A stretch of DNA of 64,000 nucleotides. Source: Diabrotica undecimpunctata (taxonomy: Eukaryota > Arthropoda > Insecta > Coleoptera > Chrysomelidae). Shown here in pieces: positions 56,140-64,000 of this stretch (within the stretch, counting starts at the first letter, position 1; every line of letters begins with the position of its first letter). Both the position numbers and the translations under genes were made by a program. The notes under the pieces are model-generated. The model saw nothing but the letters and a program-made list of their open reading frames with translations, did no database searches and was not told the DNA's origin. Location of the stretch: NCBI RefSeq assembly GCF_040954645.1, contig NC_092805.1, positions 75,982,564-76,046,563 on the forward strand. The letters are read 5' to 3'.

Positions 56140-56376
56140 ATGGGTGGAAAATCATCCAAAGATGAGCTACAAGAGAATGGAGTCGTCAACAGCAACTTCG
56201 TAGTCAAAACCAAGGATATCAGGCCAAGCGAAGAAATAAAGGTACTATTATACGTTATTACCACAGTCCTGATACTGAAGTTAATATGGTCATTATGGAA
56301 GGCGCATAGGAGAAATATGAAGCGGAGAATACACCGGGACATAGCAGCGAGGTCGACAACAAATTTAGACGTTTAA
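56140..56376 (+). CDS. Leader ORF: 78-aa protein with possible myristoylation signal and membrane segment
   Basis: Between the primer site and gag an intact ORF starts at ATG 56140 with MGGKSSKDELQENG. Met-Gly followed by Ser at position 6 fits the N-myristoylation pattern M-G-x3-S. A hydrophobic run IKVLLYVITTVLILKLIWSL suits a transmembrane helix, followed by a strongly basic tail (KAHRRNMKRRIHRD). This implies a small membrane-anchored protein. I do not recognise a family. Codon openness next to an intact gag-pol argues it is real, but it could be chance. Confidence 0.5.
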   Translation: MGGKSSKDELQENGVVNSNFVVKTKDIRPSEEIKVLLYVITTVLILKLIWSLWKAHRRNMKRRIHRDIAARSTTNLDV

Positions 56377-56705
56377 GTGGTGAGTTTGCATATTATCTAT
56401 TTTTATTGCACCCCCTTACACGCATAATAATATGCCAGTTGATTTTTATTTATTATTTCTTTATTGAATCTATTATTATTATTATTATTTATAACATTTA
56501 TTAATTATTAATTATTATTTTATGACTTTTGATGACAATTTTGCTTATATTTGGGTATGGATAATTTTTAATTTATTAACTTATTGAATTTTAACGGATA
56601 ATTGATGATCTTATTTTTCTGAATGAATATATTTTTTGGCTAAGTAACTACTTATTGAATTTTATCGTACTATATAAGACTATCGGATTTGTGTTTTCGT
56701 TTTAA
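56377..56705. other. gypsy-3 leader before gag
   Basis: AT-rich and non-coding, with ATT/TTA-rich runs. Nothing further seen. Confidence 0.5.
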
Positions 56706-57881
56706 ATGCCTAGCAGTTGGGAAGATTTTGTTAAAATACTTGAGACCATTACGCAGGATATAACCAAACAGAGCAAAAGAGTGTTGAAAAAGGAGATACC
56801 GAAAAGCAAGGAAGTAAAGATTGAGATAACGACACAATTAATTGAATCATATAATAGATTTGTACACCTCATAACTAAAAATTGGGAAGCCTTAACTGAT
56901 ATTCAGAGAGAAACTTGTAAGAGATACTTTAGTAAAAATCGAGACAAGGTCATACGATCGTTCCAAGCCATAAATTCTAGAATATTAGTTCCTAATCTGA
57001 TAACTCAACAGATTGACAAAGATATAGAGGAAGATCAAAGCGACACAGAACAAGAAGAAACCATGGCTCTTAGTATCAACGAATTTTTAAATATTGCAAG
57101 CAAAATTTTACCGAGTGAATTCGACGGAACCACAGGAAAACTACAACCCTTCTTAGACGCACTTGAACTTTTGCAGAAAATAGCAGTAGGACATGAGGAA
57201 ACAGCGGTAAGCCTCATAAAAACAAGATTAACAAATAAAGCCAGAAATTTGATAACCGCAGAAGATACAATTTTAGATATACAAGCAACATTAAAGAGAG
57301 AACTAAAAGGTGACACGCCGAAAATGGTGATAGCTAAACTCGAAAAAAGGAAACAAGGACATAGGGATGCAGCTGTGTACGCATCTGAGGTTGAGGCACT
57401 AGCAGAACAACTAAAAGTGGCGTACATAACAGAGGGAATGCCAGGAGAGTTGGCTAAGAAGTATACAACGGAGGCGGTAGTGGCTACGATGAAACGTAAT
57501 GCCAGCACAGATAAAGCCAAGCTGATATTAGAGGCAGGCAACTTCACAACCCCACAAGAGGTAATGTCAAAATTTTTATCAATAGACACAACAGAAGACA
57601 ACGCACATGGAAGAGTGTTAAACTATAGAACGCACTTTAACAAAAGAGGAAAATTCCAGCACAAAAGAGGATATTACAATGGATATGACCAGTGGAGGAG
57701 ACCAAATTTCTCGCAACAAAACGATTTAAAAAGAGATCACCGTCCACATGAACAGAAAGGGTTCAGAAAATTCAATAATCAAACACATAGAGGAAATTCA
57801 AGAGGATTCAATGGGAATATACGATTATTAGAAATAGAAGATAGTCAACGCGAATCAGAAAACCCACAGTTGGGGTTTTGA
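56706..57881 (+). CDS. gag: gypsy-3 gag
   Basis: An intact 391-codon ORF. It starts MPSSWEDFVKILETITQDI, has an acidic linker (DIEEDQSDTEQEE), then a capsid-like helical domain (INEFLNIASKILPSEFDGTT, LQPFLDALELLQKIA, ILDIQATLKRELKGDTP, GMPGELAKKYTTEAVVATMK). The C-terminus is rich in Arg/Gly/Asn/Tyr (HKRGYYNGYDQWRRP, RGNSRGFNGN), an RNA-binding tail in place of a CCHC knuckle. The layout resembles gags of mdg1/412-like gypsy elements, from memory. It ends in the same short overlap where pol opens. Confidence 0.92.
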   Translation: MPSSWEDFVKILETITQDITKQSKRVLKKEIPKSKEVKIEITTQLIESYNRFVHLITKNWEALTDIQRETCKRYFSKNRDKVIRSFQAINSRILVPNLITQQIDKDIEEDQSDTEQEETMALSINEFLNIASKILPSEFDGTTGKLQPFLDALELLQKIAVGHEETAVSLIKTRLTNKARNLITAEDTILDIQATLKRELKGDTPKMVIAKLEKRKQGHRDAAVYASEVEALAEQLKVAYITEGMPGELAKKYTTEAVVATMKRNASTDKAKLILEAGNFTTPQEVMSKFLSIDTTEDNAHGRVLNYRTHFNKRGKFQHKRGYYNGYDQWRRPNFSQQNDLKRDHRPHEQKGFRKFNNQTHRGNSRGFNGNIRLLEIEDSQRESENPQLGF

Positions 57882-60800
57882 ATAACCAATTCTTATATAA
57901 GACGGATGAACAGATGACAAAATTAGAATACTATATCTACAACTTCGACTTAAACCTAACAAATTTCGTAAGGATAAAAACAGGAATCTTAGGACGAGTA
58001 AATACATTTATTATAGACACAGGAGCGGATATTTCAATACTTAAATGCACACAAGACTCTATGCGAGAACATGTAAGACCAAATACACAAGCGAGAATAA
58101 AAGGAGTAACCCGAGGAGAACTGCAAACAATGGGAGAAATCGAAACTACGCTAGACGTAAGTGGCAATCTTTTTGGGCATACCTTTCAATTGGTAGAAAA
58201 CAACTTTCCTATCCCAACAGACGGAATAATTGGAAGAGATTTTATCACAAATTATCAATGCATATTAGACTACGCGAATTTAAAAATACACATCAAGAAT
58301 GATAGAAACTATTACATCAGTACGAATATTTTGGATACTGTAGACGATAGCACAATTTTAATACCACCCAGATGTGAAGTTTACAGAACAGTAAAATATT
58401 TTCAAACGTTAAAGGCGGATAGACTAGTAGAACAACAGGAGATACTACCAGGAATATTCATAGCGAGAGCGATAATATCAGGAAATAACCCATATATCAA
58501 AATTTTAAATACAACTTACGAAACTGTTACGATAGAGACAGGTACAATCAAAACACTAGACATGAAATTGTTCAAAGTATACAGATTAATCAACGACAGC
58601 AAGGACAGGAAGAAAGAACTAAGGGAAACATTAAAGCTAGATATTCCAGAATACACACGAGATAAATTAGTATCGTTATGCGAAGATTTTGCAGATATAT
58701 TTGCATTAAGACATGATATGCTAACATGCAACAACTTTTATGAACAAAAATTGAGAGTAAAGGAACACACACCAGTTTACATAAAGAATTATAGGACACC
58801 ACACTCACAAACAGAAGAACTGAATAGACAAGTACAACAATTAATAGACCAGGGAATTGTCGAACCATCGACATCAGAATACAACAGTCCGGTCGTACTA
58901 GTACCGAAAAAAGCTATAGATGGAAACAAAGCATGGAGATTATGTATAGATTTCAGACAGCTAAACAAGAAACTAGTCACAGATAAATTTCCGTTACCAA
59001 GAATAGACTCAATATTAGACCAACTAGGAAGAGCAAAATGGTTCTCAGTAATAGACTTAATGTCAGGGTTTCACCAGATACCATTAGAACAATCATCAAG
59101 GAAATACACATCTTTTAGTACGGAAAAAGGAGCGTTCCAATTCACCAGACTACCTTTTGGACTAAATATAAGCCCTAATAGCTTTTCAAGAATGATGTCA
59201 ATAGCATTCACAGGTTTAACACCTGAGAAAGCATTTCTGTATATGGATGACATAGTGGTGATAGGAATAACAGAAAAACATCATTTAGACAACTTAAAAA
59301 AGACATTCGAGATATGTCGGAAATTTAATTTGAAGCTAAACCCAGCAAAATGTCAATTTTTCAGAAAAGAAGTTACATATTTGGGACACGATCTTTCGCA
59401 AGAAGGAGTATCACCGGATAAAGCAAAATATTCAACAATAGAGAAATACCCGACACCGAAGACAGCGGACGAAGCTAAAAGATTCGTAGCATTTTGTAAC
59501 TACTACAGACGTTTTATTCCGAACTTTGCAGAGATATGCATACCTATAAACAGATTGTCGAGAAAAGGAGTAGAATTTTTTTGGTCCCAAGATTGTGAAG
59601 AATCATTCAAAAAACTTAAATCAGCTTTGATAAAACCACCAATTCTCAAATACCCAGACTTCAACAAACAATTCATATTAACAACAGACGCATCAAATGC
59701 GAGCTGCTCAGCAATTTTAAGTCAGAACTACGACGGAGCAGATTTACCAATAGCTTACGCATCGCGCAGCTTCAACAAAGGAGAGCTTAACAAACCTATA
59801 ATAATTAAGGAATTACTTGCAATCCATTGGGGAATCAATCATTTCAAATGTTATTTATATGGAGCACCAACATTCTTGATAAAAACGGATCATAAACCAC
59901 TAACACACCTATTTTCGATGACAGAACCTACCTCGAAACTCACGAGAATCAGATTAGATTTAGAAGAATACGATTTTGAGATAGAGTATATAACAGGGAA
60001 AAATAATTACGCGGACAGCCTTTCGAGAATATCAACGAACCAGCTAAAAAACTTATACATAGACAACAGTCATATATTAGCTATAACCAGAGCTCAATCA
60101 AAGAAGAAAGCGGAAAGAGCAGAGCACAGGGAGACAGAAGAGGAAATTATATTACAGCATAAAACCCACAAGCAAACAGTAAGAAAGGTACTAAATAATA
60201 TGGAGGCGCATAGACTACCAATTTTGTCTTTTGGAGCAAACCGGGTCTCACCAAGACTGAGCATTCGGGTCAAAAACAAAATCAAATGCAGTAAGAGCAT
60301 GACCACAGGATTTAATCACTTTGATTTAGGTCAAATGTTGGTACAGCTTGATCAGCTAGCGGTAGAGAATGCAATAAGTAAAGCAAAAATATATGTAAAT
60401 GATATTATTTTTAAATTGTGCACAATTGATGAATTTATAAACGAAGGAAATAAGATATTGAAAAATGTAGAAATATACATATGCGAAGTACCAGAAATCA
60501 TAGAAGATGACCAAGAAAAACTGAGAATAATAGAAGAATACCATAATCACCCGATGTTTGGAGGTCACGTGGGAAATAATAGACTTGTAAAGAAACTAAA
60601 AGCGAGATTCAGATGGAAGAACATGGAAAAGGACATACGTAAATATATTAAACATTGTCATAAATGCCAAATTAATAAACCAAAAAGATTACATGTCGAA
60701 GAATTTGTGATATCGGACACTTCGTCAAAACCATGGGACATAGTGTATATAGACACGATAGGTCCATTCCCTAAAAGTAATGAAGGCAATCGATACTGTA

Positions 60801-61546
60801 TTACAATGCTTTGCGAACTGACGAAATACGCAGTAAGTATCCCAGTACCTAATAAAGAAGCCGAAACGATAGCTCGTGGAATTTTTCATAATTTCATACC
60901 AACATACGGACTCATGAAACAGATTAGAACGGATCAAGGCACGGAATACAAAAATGAAATAATGAATGAATTAACTAAAATGCTAAAGATTACACACAAT
61001 TTTTCAACGGCATACCACCCTCAGTCAATAGGGAGTTGTGAGAAGCTACATAGGACACTAAATGAATACGTAAGATCATTCATAGACGAAAACAAGGAAA
61101 ATTGGGACGAGTGTTGCAGAATGTTCACATACTGCTACAACACTACCCCTAATGCTTATCACGGCTACACACCTTTTGAATTGTTGTATGGTCGGAAAGT
61201 AAATTTACCAGAAGATCTCACAAAGGAAGTTCAACCATGCTATAACATAGATGCCTATTATAATGAGCTCCGATATAAACTACAAATTGCACATGACAGA
61301 GCTAAAACATTCTTAATAAAGCACAAAAAGGGAAGACAAGACGCAAGCAAGCAAATCGCAGCACCTCAACATTTTAAAATAGGAGATCTAGTTCTGCTCA
61401 AAAGAGAAGAAAATAATAAGTTTGATAGTCTTTATGTAGGTCCTTTTGTCATAACAGAAGTAAATAATGTTAACTGTAAAATTAGGCTAGATACGGGAAA
61501 GATTAGGGAGGTGCATAAAAACAGATTATACGCTTACAATCAGTAG
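57845..61546 (+). CDS. pol: gypsy-3 pol: protease, RT, RNase H, integrase
   Basis: One open frame overlapping the gag end in the -1 frame (open from 57845; first codon after the gag overlap at 57878), so a -1 shift between 57845 and 57881 would give Gag-Pol. Domains in order: protease (FIIDTGADISILK, GIIGRDFI); RT (NSPVVLVPKK, WFSVIDLMSGFHQIPL, FQFTRLPFGL, YMDDIVVIG); RNase H (LTTDASNASCSAILSQ, IKTDHKPLTHL); integrase finger (HPMFGGHVGNNRLV, CHKCQINK); and integrase core with D in YIDTIGPFP, D in RTDQGTEYKN and E in GSCEKLHRTL. The tail FKIGDLVLLKREENNKF closes it. It looks fully active. Confidence 0.95.
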   Translation, partial: STRIRKPTVGVLNNQFLYKTDEQMTKLEYYIYNFDLNLTNFVRIKTGILGRVNTFIIDTGADISILKCTQDSMREHVRPNTQARIKGVTRGELQTMGEIETTLDVSGNLFGHTFQLVENNFPIPTDGIIGRDFITNYQCILDYANLKIHIKNDRNYYISTNILDTVDDSTILIPPRCEVYRTVKYFQTLKADRLVEQQEILPGIFIARAIISGNNPYIKILNTTYETVTIETGTIKTLDMKLFKVYRLINDSKDRKKELRETLKLDIPEYTRDKLVSLCEDFADIFALRHDMLTCNNFYEQKLRVKEHTPVYIKNYRTPHSQTEELNRQVQQLIDQGIVEPSTSEYNSPVVLVPKKAIDGNKAWRLCIDFRQLNKKLVTDKFPLPRIDSILDQLGRAKWFSVIDLMSGFHQIPLEQSSRKYTSFSTEKGAFQFTRLPFGLNISPNSFSRMMSIAFTGLTPEKAFLYMDDIVVIGITEKHHLDNLKKTFEICRKFNLKLNPAKCQFFRKEVTYLGHDLSQEGVSPDKAKYSTIEKYPTPKTADEAKRFVAFCNYYRRFIPNFAEICIPINRLSRKGVEFFWSQDCEESFKKLKSALIKPPILKYPDFNKQFILTTDASNASCSAILSQNYDGADLPIAYASRSFNKGELNKPIIIKELLAIHWGINHFKCYLYGAPTFLIKTDHKPLTHLFSMTEPTSKLTRIRLDLEEYDFEIEYITGKNNYADSLSRISTNQLKNLYIDNSHILAITRAQSKKKAERAEHRETEEEIILQHKTHKQTVRKVLNNMEAHRLPILSFGANRVSPRLSIRVKNKIKCSKSMTTGFNHFDLGQMLVQLDQLAVENAISKAKIYVNDIIFKLCTIDEFINEGNKILKNVEIYICEVPEIIEDDQEKLRIIEEYHNHPMFGGHVGNNRLVKKLKARFRWKNMEKDIRKYIKHCHKCQINKPKRLHVEEFVISDTSSKPWDIVYIDTIGPFPKSNEGNRYCITMLCELTKYAVSIPVPNKEAETIARGIFHNFIPTYGLMKQIRTDQGTEYKNEIMNELTKMLKITHNFSTAYHPQSIGSCEKLHRTLNEYVRSFIDENKENWDECCRMFTYCYNTTPNAYHGYTPFELLYGRKVNLPEDLTKEVQPCYNIDAYYNELRYKLQIAHDRAKTFLIKHKKGRQDASKQIAAPQHFKIGDLVLLKREENNKFDSLYVGPFVITEVNNVNCKIRLDTGKIREVHKNRLYAYNQ

Positions 61547-61806
61547 ACATAAGTGAACAATATTAGTGATATCGCGGAAAAGTGACAGAGCAAATGAACA
61601 ATCGCGGCGTAAACAAATAATCGAATAGGGCAAACTAATAAACTATTTTTATCACATATGTTTTAGATTTAAGATAATGTACATGTATACAGTAGCATAG
61701 GTTAACAGTACTTATTTGAGGTTGAAAAATTTCTCTTCTTCCTAAGGGAAAGGGAGAGAGGAATGAGACAGTTGCAAGAGAGAAATTTTTTCCGTAAGAG
61801 GGATGG
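61547..61806 (+). other. gypsy-3 region between pol and the 3' LTR
   Basis: No further ORF, so no env. It ends in a purine-rich stretch (aagagggatgg) immediately before the LTR, the likely polypurine tract. Confidence 0.6.
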
Positions 61807-62278
61807 TGTGGTATTATCCCTAAAATATTATAATTCATAAAAAGATAAAGTTTAAAAGGAACGTGTAATACATTTCGTATTTGTTTATATAAAATATGTT
61901 TAATAATTCGAATCTAGGACATCAATAAAATAGCCTCGATTAGAATTGTGTAAAGTCGGCAGAATTATGAACACACAAATTTGTCGTAGGTTAGGTATGT
62001 AAAACTTGACCCACTAATGAACGACTGCTGACGGTTGCAAGGTCTATTATAAAAAAGACAACGACTTTTATCTTTGGAGGCAGAACTAAATTAACGTGAA
62101 GATAACAACTTGATGTAACGCGTATCATTTATTATGAAGTAGTCTCAGAAACGTCAACTAAGTACTGAATATAAGTAGAATAAGTAATGTTAAGAAATAG
62201 TGTAAAGTTGTGTTCTAAGTAAATGGTTTATCAACTATAATAACCCCAGCATTTACCATAACCCCAACGTTTACCATA
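61807..62278 (+). repeat. gypsy-3 3' LTR
   Basis: 472 bp, the same as 55616-56087 except for one base seen by eye. Confidence 0.92.
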
Positions 62279-62282
62279 ACCT
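62279..62282. repeat. Right TSD of gypsy-3 (acct)
   Basis: Matches 55612-55615. Confidence 0.85.
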
Positions 62283-62470
62283 TTTCATTTGTCTAATTTC
62301 CAAATCCGGGTCTTCGTCTTCACTGCCTATTCGCATATATTCTGTTTTAGACATATTCATACTCATCCCCCATTTTTCGTATTCATCTTTGAGCTTTCTC
62401 TAGTAAGAGGCTTTGAATTTGCGGTTCACCTAATTTACTATCAGAGAGAGGTCTCTGGACTTCTAGTTAC

Positions 62471-62473
<3 letters not shown>
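62283..62473 (-). pseudogene. LINE RT fragment, upstream half of the gypsy-3-split LINE
   Basis: The minus strand from about 62405 reads RKLKDEYEKWGMSMNMSKTE, then YMRIGSEDEDPDLEIRQMKR, the segment after RT motif C. The frame continues at 55615. Sequence from 62406 to the TA tract is not recognisably RT, so the LINE was 5'-truncated. Confidence 0.75.

Positions 62474-62550
<77 letters not shown>
62474..62550. repeat. (TA)n tract left of the foldback element
   Basis: A perfect TA run followed by gatgtcgtaggc. Confidence 0.95.
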
Positions 62551-62552
<2 letters not shown>

Positions 62553-63198
62553 TGTCGTAGGCAAGTATGAAATGCAGGCATTCTCGCAAAAGCCTAGTCA
62601 TTTTCGTAATGACTTGGCAGTTTGTATAACGTTTTCATTTTTACGAAATGACTTCAACCTTTTAGGCATTTGCGAAACTACCGGAAACGATAATTTCATG
62701 ATATCATGGGTAATAATTCTATTTTGAAACAGTGTTGCAAGTTAGGCACAGATCATATAATATAAAAAAGGGAAGAGAAAATGAATTAAATTATTATTAT
62801 ATACTTGTATTTTTGTATAATTATTTCTGCATTTTTATTGTTTTAGGCCTCTTTACGAAAATCACCCAAAGCATTGTTTCGATGGTTTTTAAAAGGTGCC
62901 AAATATTCTCTAGAATCAAGGACATTTGTACTGACTTTAAATTTTTATTCACCAAAAGAATATGATTTTGGAAGAGCTTTTAATAATTCATTTAGGAAAG
63001 GAAAACATTTTTTTATATTATATGATCTGTGCCTAAATTGCAACACTGTTTCAAAATAGAATTACCGTTTCCGGTAGTTTCGCAAATGCCTAAAAGGTTG
63101 AAGTCATTTCGTAAAAATGAAAACGTTATACAAACTGCCAAGTCATTACGAAAATGACTAGGCTTTTGCGAGAATGCCTGCATTTCATACTTGCCTAC

Positions 63199-63201
<3 letters not shown>
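62551..63201. mobile_element. Foldback element carrying a P-like transposase fragment
   Basis: Long inverted arms at 62551-62769 and 63008-63201, starting gatgtcgtaggcaagtatg and ending with its complement. The left arm has about 24 extra bases. Between them lies sequence homologous to intron 5 and the start of exon 6 of the transposase at 17279-21230. TA tracts lie on both sides. It is a non-autonomous hairpin-type element. Confidence 0.8.
62780..63000 (+). pseudogene. Captured P-like transposase intron-exon fragment
   Basis: The acceptor ttgttttag is followed from 62847 by a frame reading ASLRKSPKALFRWFLKGAKY, then LTLNFYSPKEYDFGRAFNNS. It parallels exon 6 at 19182 (ASLPESAKALFQRFLKGSKC). 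The upstream intron end is conserved too, so the source was genomic DNA, not spliced RNA. It ends in the right arm. Confidence 0.82.

Positions 63202-63289
<88 letters not shown>
63202..63289. repeat. (TA)n tract right of the foldback element
   Basis: A perfect TA run. Confidence 0.95.
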
Positions 63290-63293
<4 letters not shown>

Positions 63294-63958
63294 TTTCGTT
63301 TACTTTAAAATGAGTTCACAATCCTAGGTAATATTACTAAACTTTTGAATTTAGCGCCATGTATACTTCATCTAATTTACTTACCGTTACACGTCATCCG
63401 CGTCATAGCCCGTGAAGTCACATGATACTAACACGAAATATTTAGGCGGTAGGTGTGTGCTTTTTTAGAATCACTTTGCCGAATACACTGGCATTACAGC
63501 CACTAGACATATTTGATTATTTCTACGCGATTATATACGCGTAGAAATAATATTTAAAGATTTTTATTAATGTTAACTTAAAGAAATACACAATAATATG
63601 TTAAATGCATTATAAAGCGTTTTTATGAAGAACATTTGTTAGGAACACATTGTAACTGTAATCGAACGAAGGTGATATTTTGGCATAAATTGGTAACACT
63701 TATTTGACAGTTGCTGTGTTGACACTTTTTGTACTTTATTATTTTGAATTTTAAAGTGAATAACTCTTGTTTTATATTTTTACTTATTTAATAAAATCTG
63801 TTCCTTATAGAACAAAATTAAAAGTGAAACTGGAACAAAACCATGAAGTGGAAGGAGTGGCTAGTATACCTGTTGAATACAAAGCACGTGGTGTTCGTGT
63901 GTATTAAGGTATAAAAAATGCTTATTAAAAGCTTAAAATTTTTATTTTAAAGAAGATC
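63290..63958. other. Unexplained AT-rich stretch with a strong hairpin
   Basis: No supported ORF. At 63516-63551 a perfect 14-bp inverted repeat (attatttctacgcg and its complement) surrounds an 8-base loop. The stretch may be the end of a PLE whose ribozyme lies at 63959-63987. Confidence 0.4.
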
Positions 63959-63987
63959 TTTTCGGAATTGAATCATTCCATCATCAG
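63959..63987 (-). ncRNA. Hammerhead-like core at the window edge
   Basis: Minus strand: CTGATGA, helix II ggaat / attcc, GAAA, then a short helix III (aag-au-cuu) and C as the cleavage base. Helix I can form between taaa before and ttta after the core. Confidence 0.7.
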
Positions 63988-64000
63988 TTTACTAAAAGAG

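Larger units (their letters stand above)
55616..62278 (+). mobile_element. Full-length Ty3/gypsy element gypsy-3
   Basis: 6663 bp with two 472-bp LTRs that I find to differ at one base (a/g near 56030 and 62219), a primer site, a short leader ORF, intact gag and pol, a polypurine tract and a 4-bp TSD. Such LTR identity means a recent insertion. There is no env-like ORF after pol. It interrupts a minus-strand LINE. Confidence 0.95.

Overview
The window reads as repeat-dominated, AT-rich nuclear DNA of an arthropod, most likely an insect and perhaps a beetle. The reasons are spliced P-element/THAP9-like and piggyBac transposases, I-clade and other non-LTR retrotransposons, three Ty3/gypsy elements, Penelope-like elements (PLEs), and long (TA)n tracts. 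I see no host gene, rRNA, tRNA or CRISPR array. Every convincing coding stretch belongs to a mobile element. The host assignment is an inference from these families.

Layout. 1-3420: a minus-strand LINE split by a plus-strand RTE-like LINE with an 11-bp target-site duplication (TSD). 3421-4354: no feature seen. 4355-34783: a chain of elements separated by (TA)n tracts: repeat E1 copy 1 (4394-9514, with a 122-bp satellite and piggyBac pieces), minus-strand gypsy-1 (9609-16092), a roughly 10.3-kb P/THAP9-like transposon (16165-26434) with nested debris, repeat E1 copy 2 (26552-33178), and a non-autonomous relative of the P-like element (33243-34712). 34784-40518: plus-strand gypsy-2, 5'-truncated and decayed, whose last ORF joins the integrase C-terminus to a TARG1/OARD1-like macrodomain and a CCCH zinc finger. 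40519 to about 51070: a minus-strand I-clade LINE interrupted by a head-to-head pair of nearly identical PLE copies (41826-47734, 13-bp TSD). 51625-53510: a decayed LINE and a hammerhead-bearing PLE remnant. 53585-54973: another (TA)n-bounded non-coding element. 55024-62473: a minus-strand LINE split by gypsy-3, which is full length (55616-62278) with nearly identical LTRs, a 4-bp TSD and open gag and pol. 62551-63201: a foldback element carrying a P-like transposase intron-exon fragment. 63290-64000: mostly unexplained, ending in a hammerhead-like core.

Gypsy-3 and the plus-strand PLE copy look coding-competent. The P-like transposase is nearly intact, with one in-frame stop. The rest are relics whose nesting order can be read from TSDs and restored flanks. 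The observations I rate highest are the macrodomain-CCCH fusion in gypsy-2, eight hammerhead-ribozyme-like cores from several PLE-type families, and the association of (TA)n tracts with element ends. All alignments were made by eye; no database search was possible.
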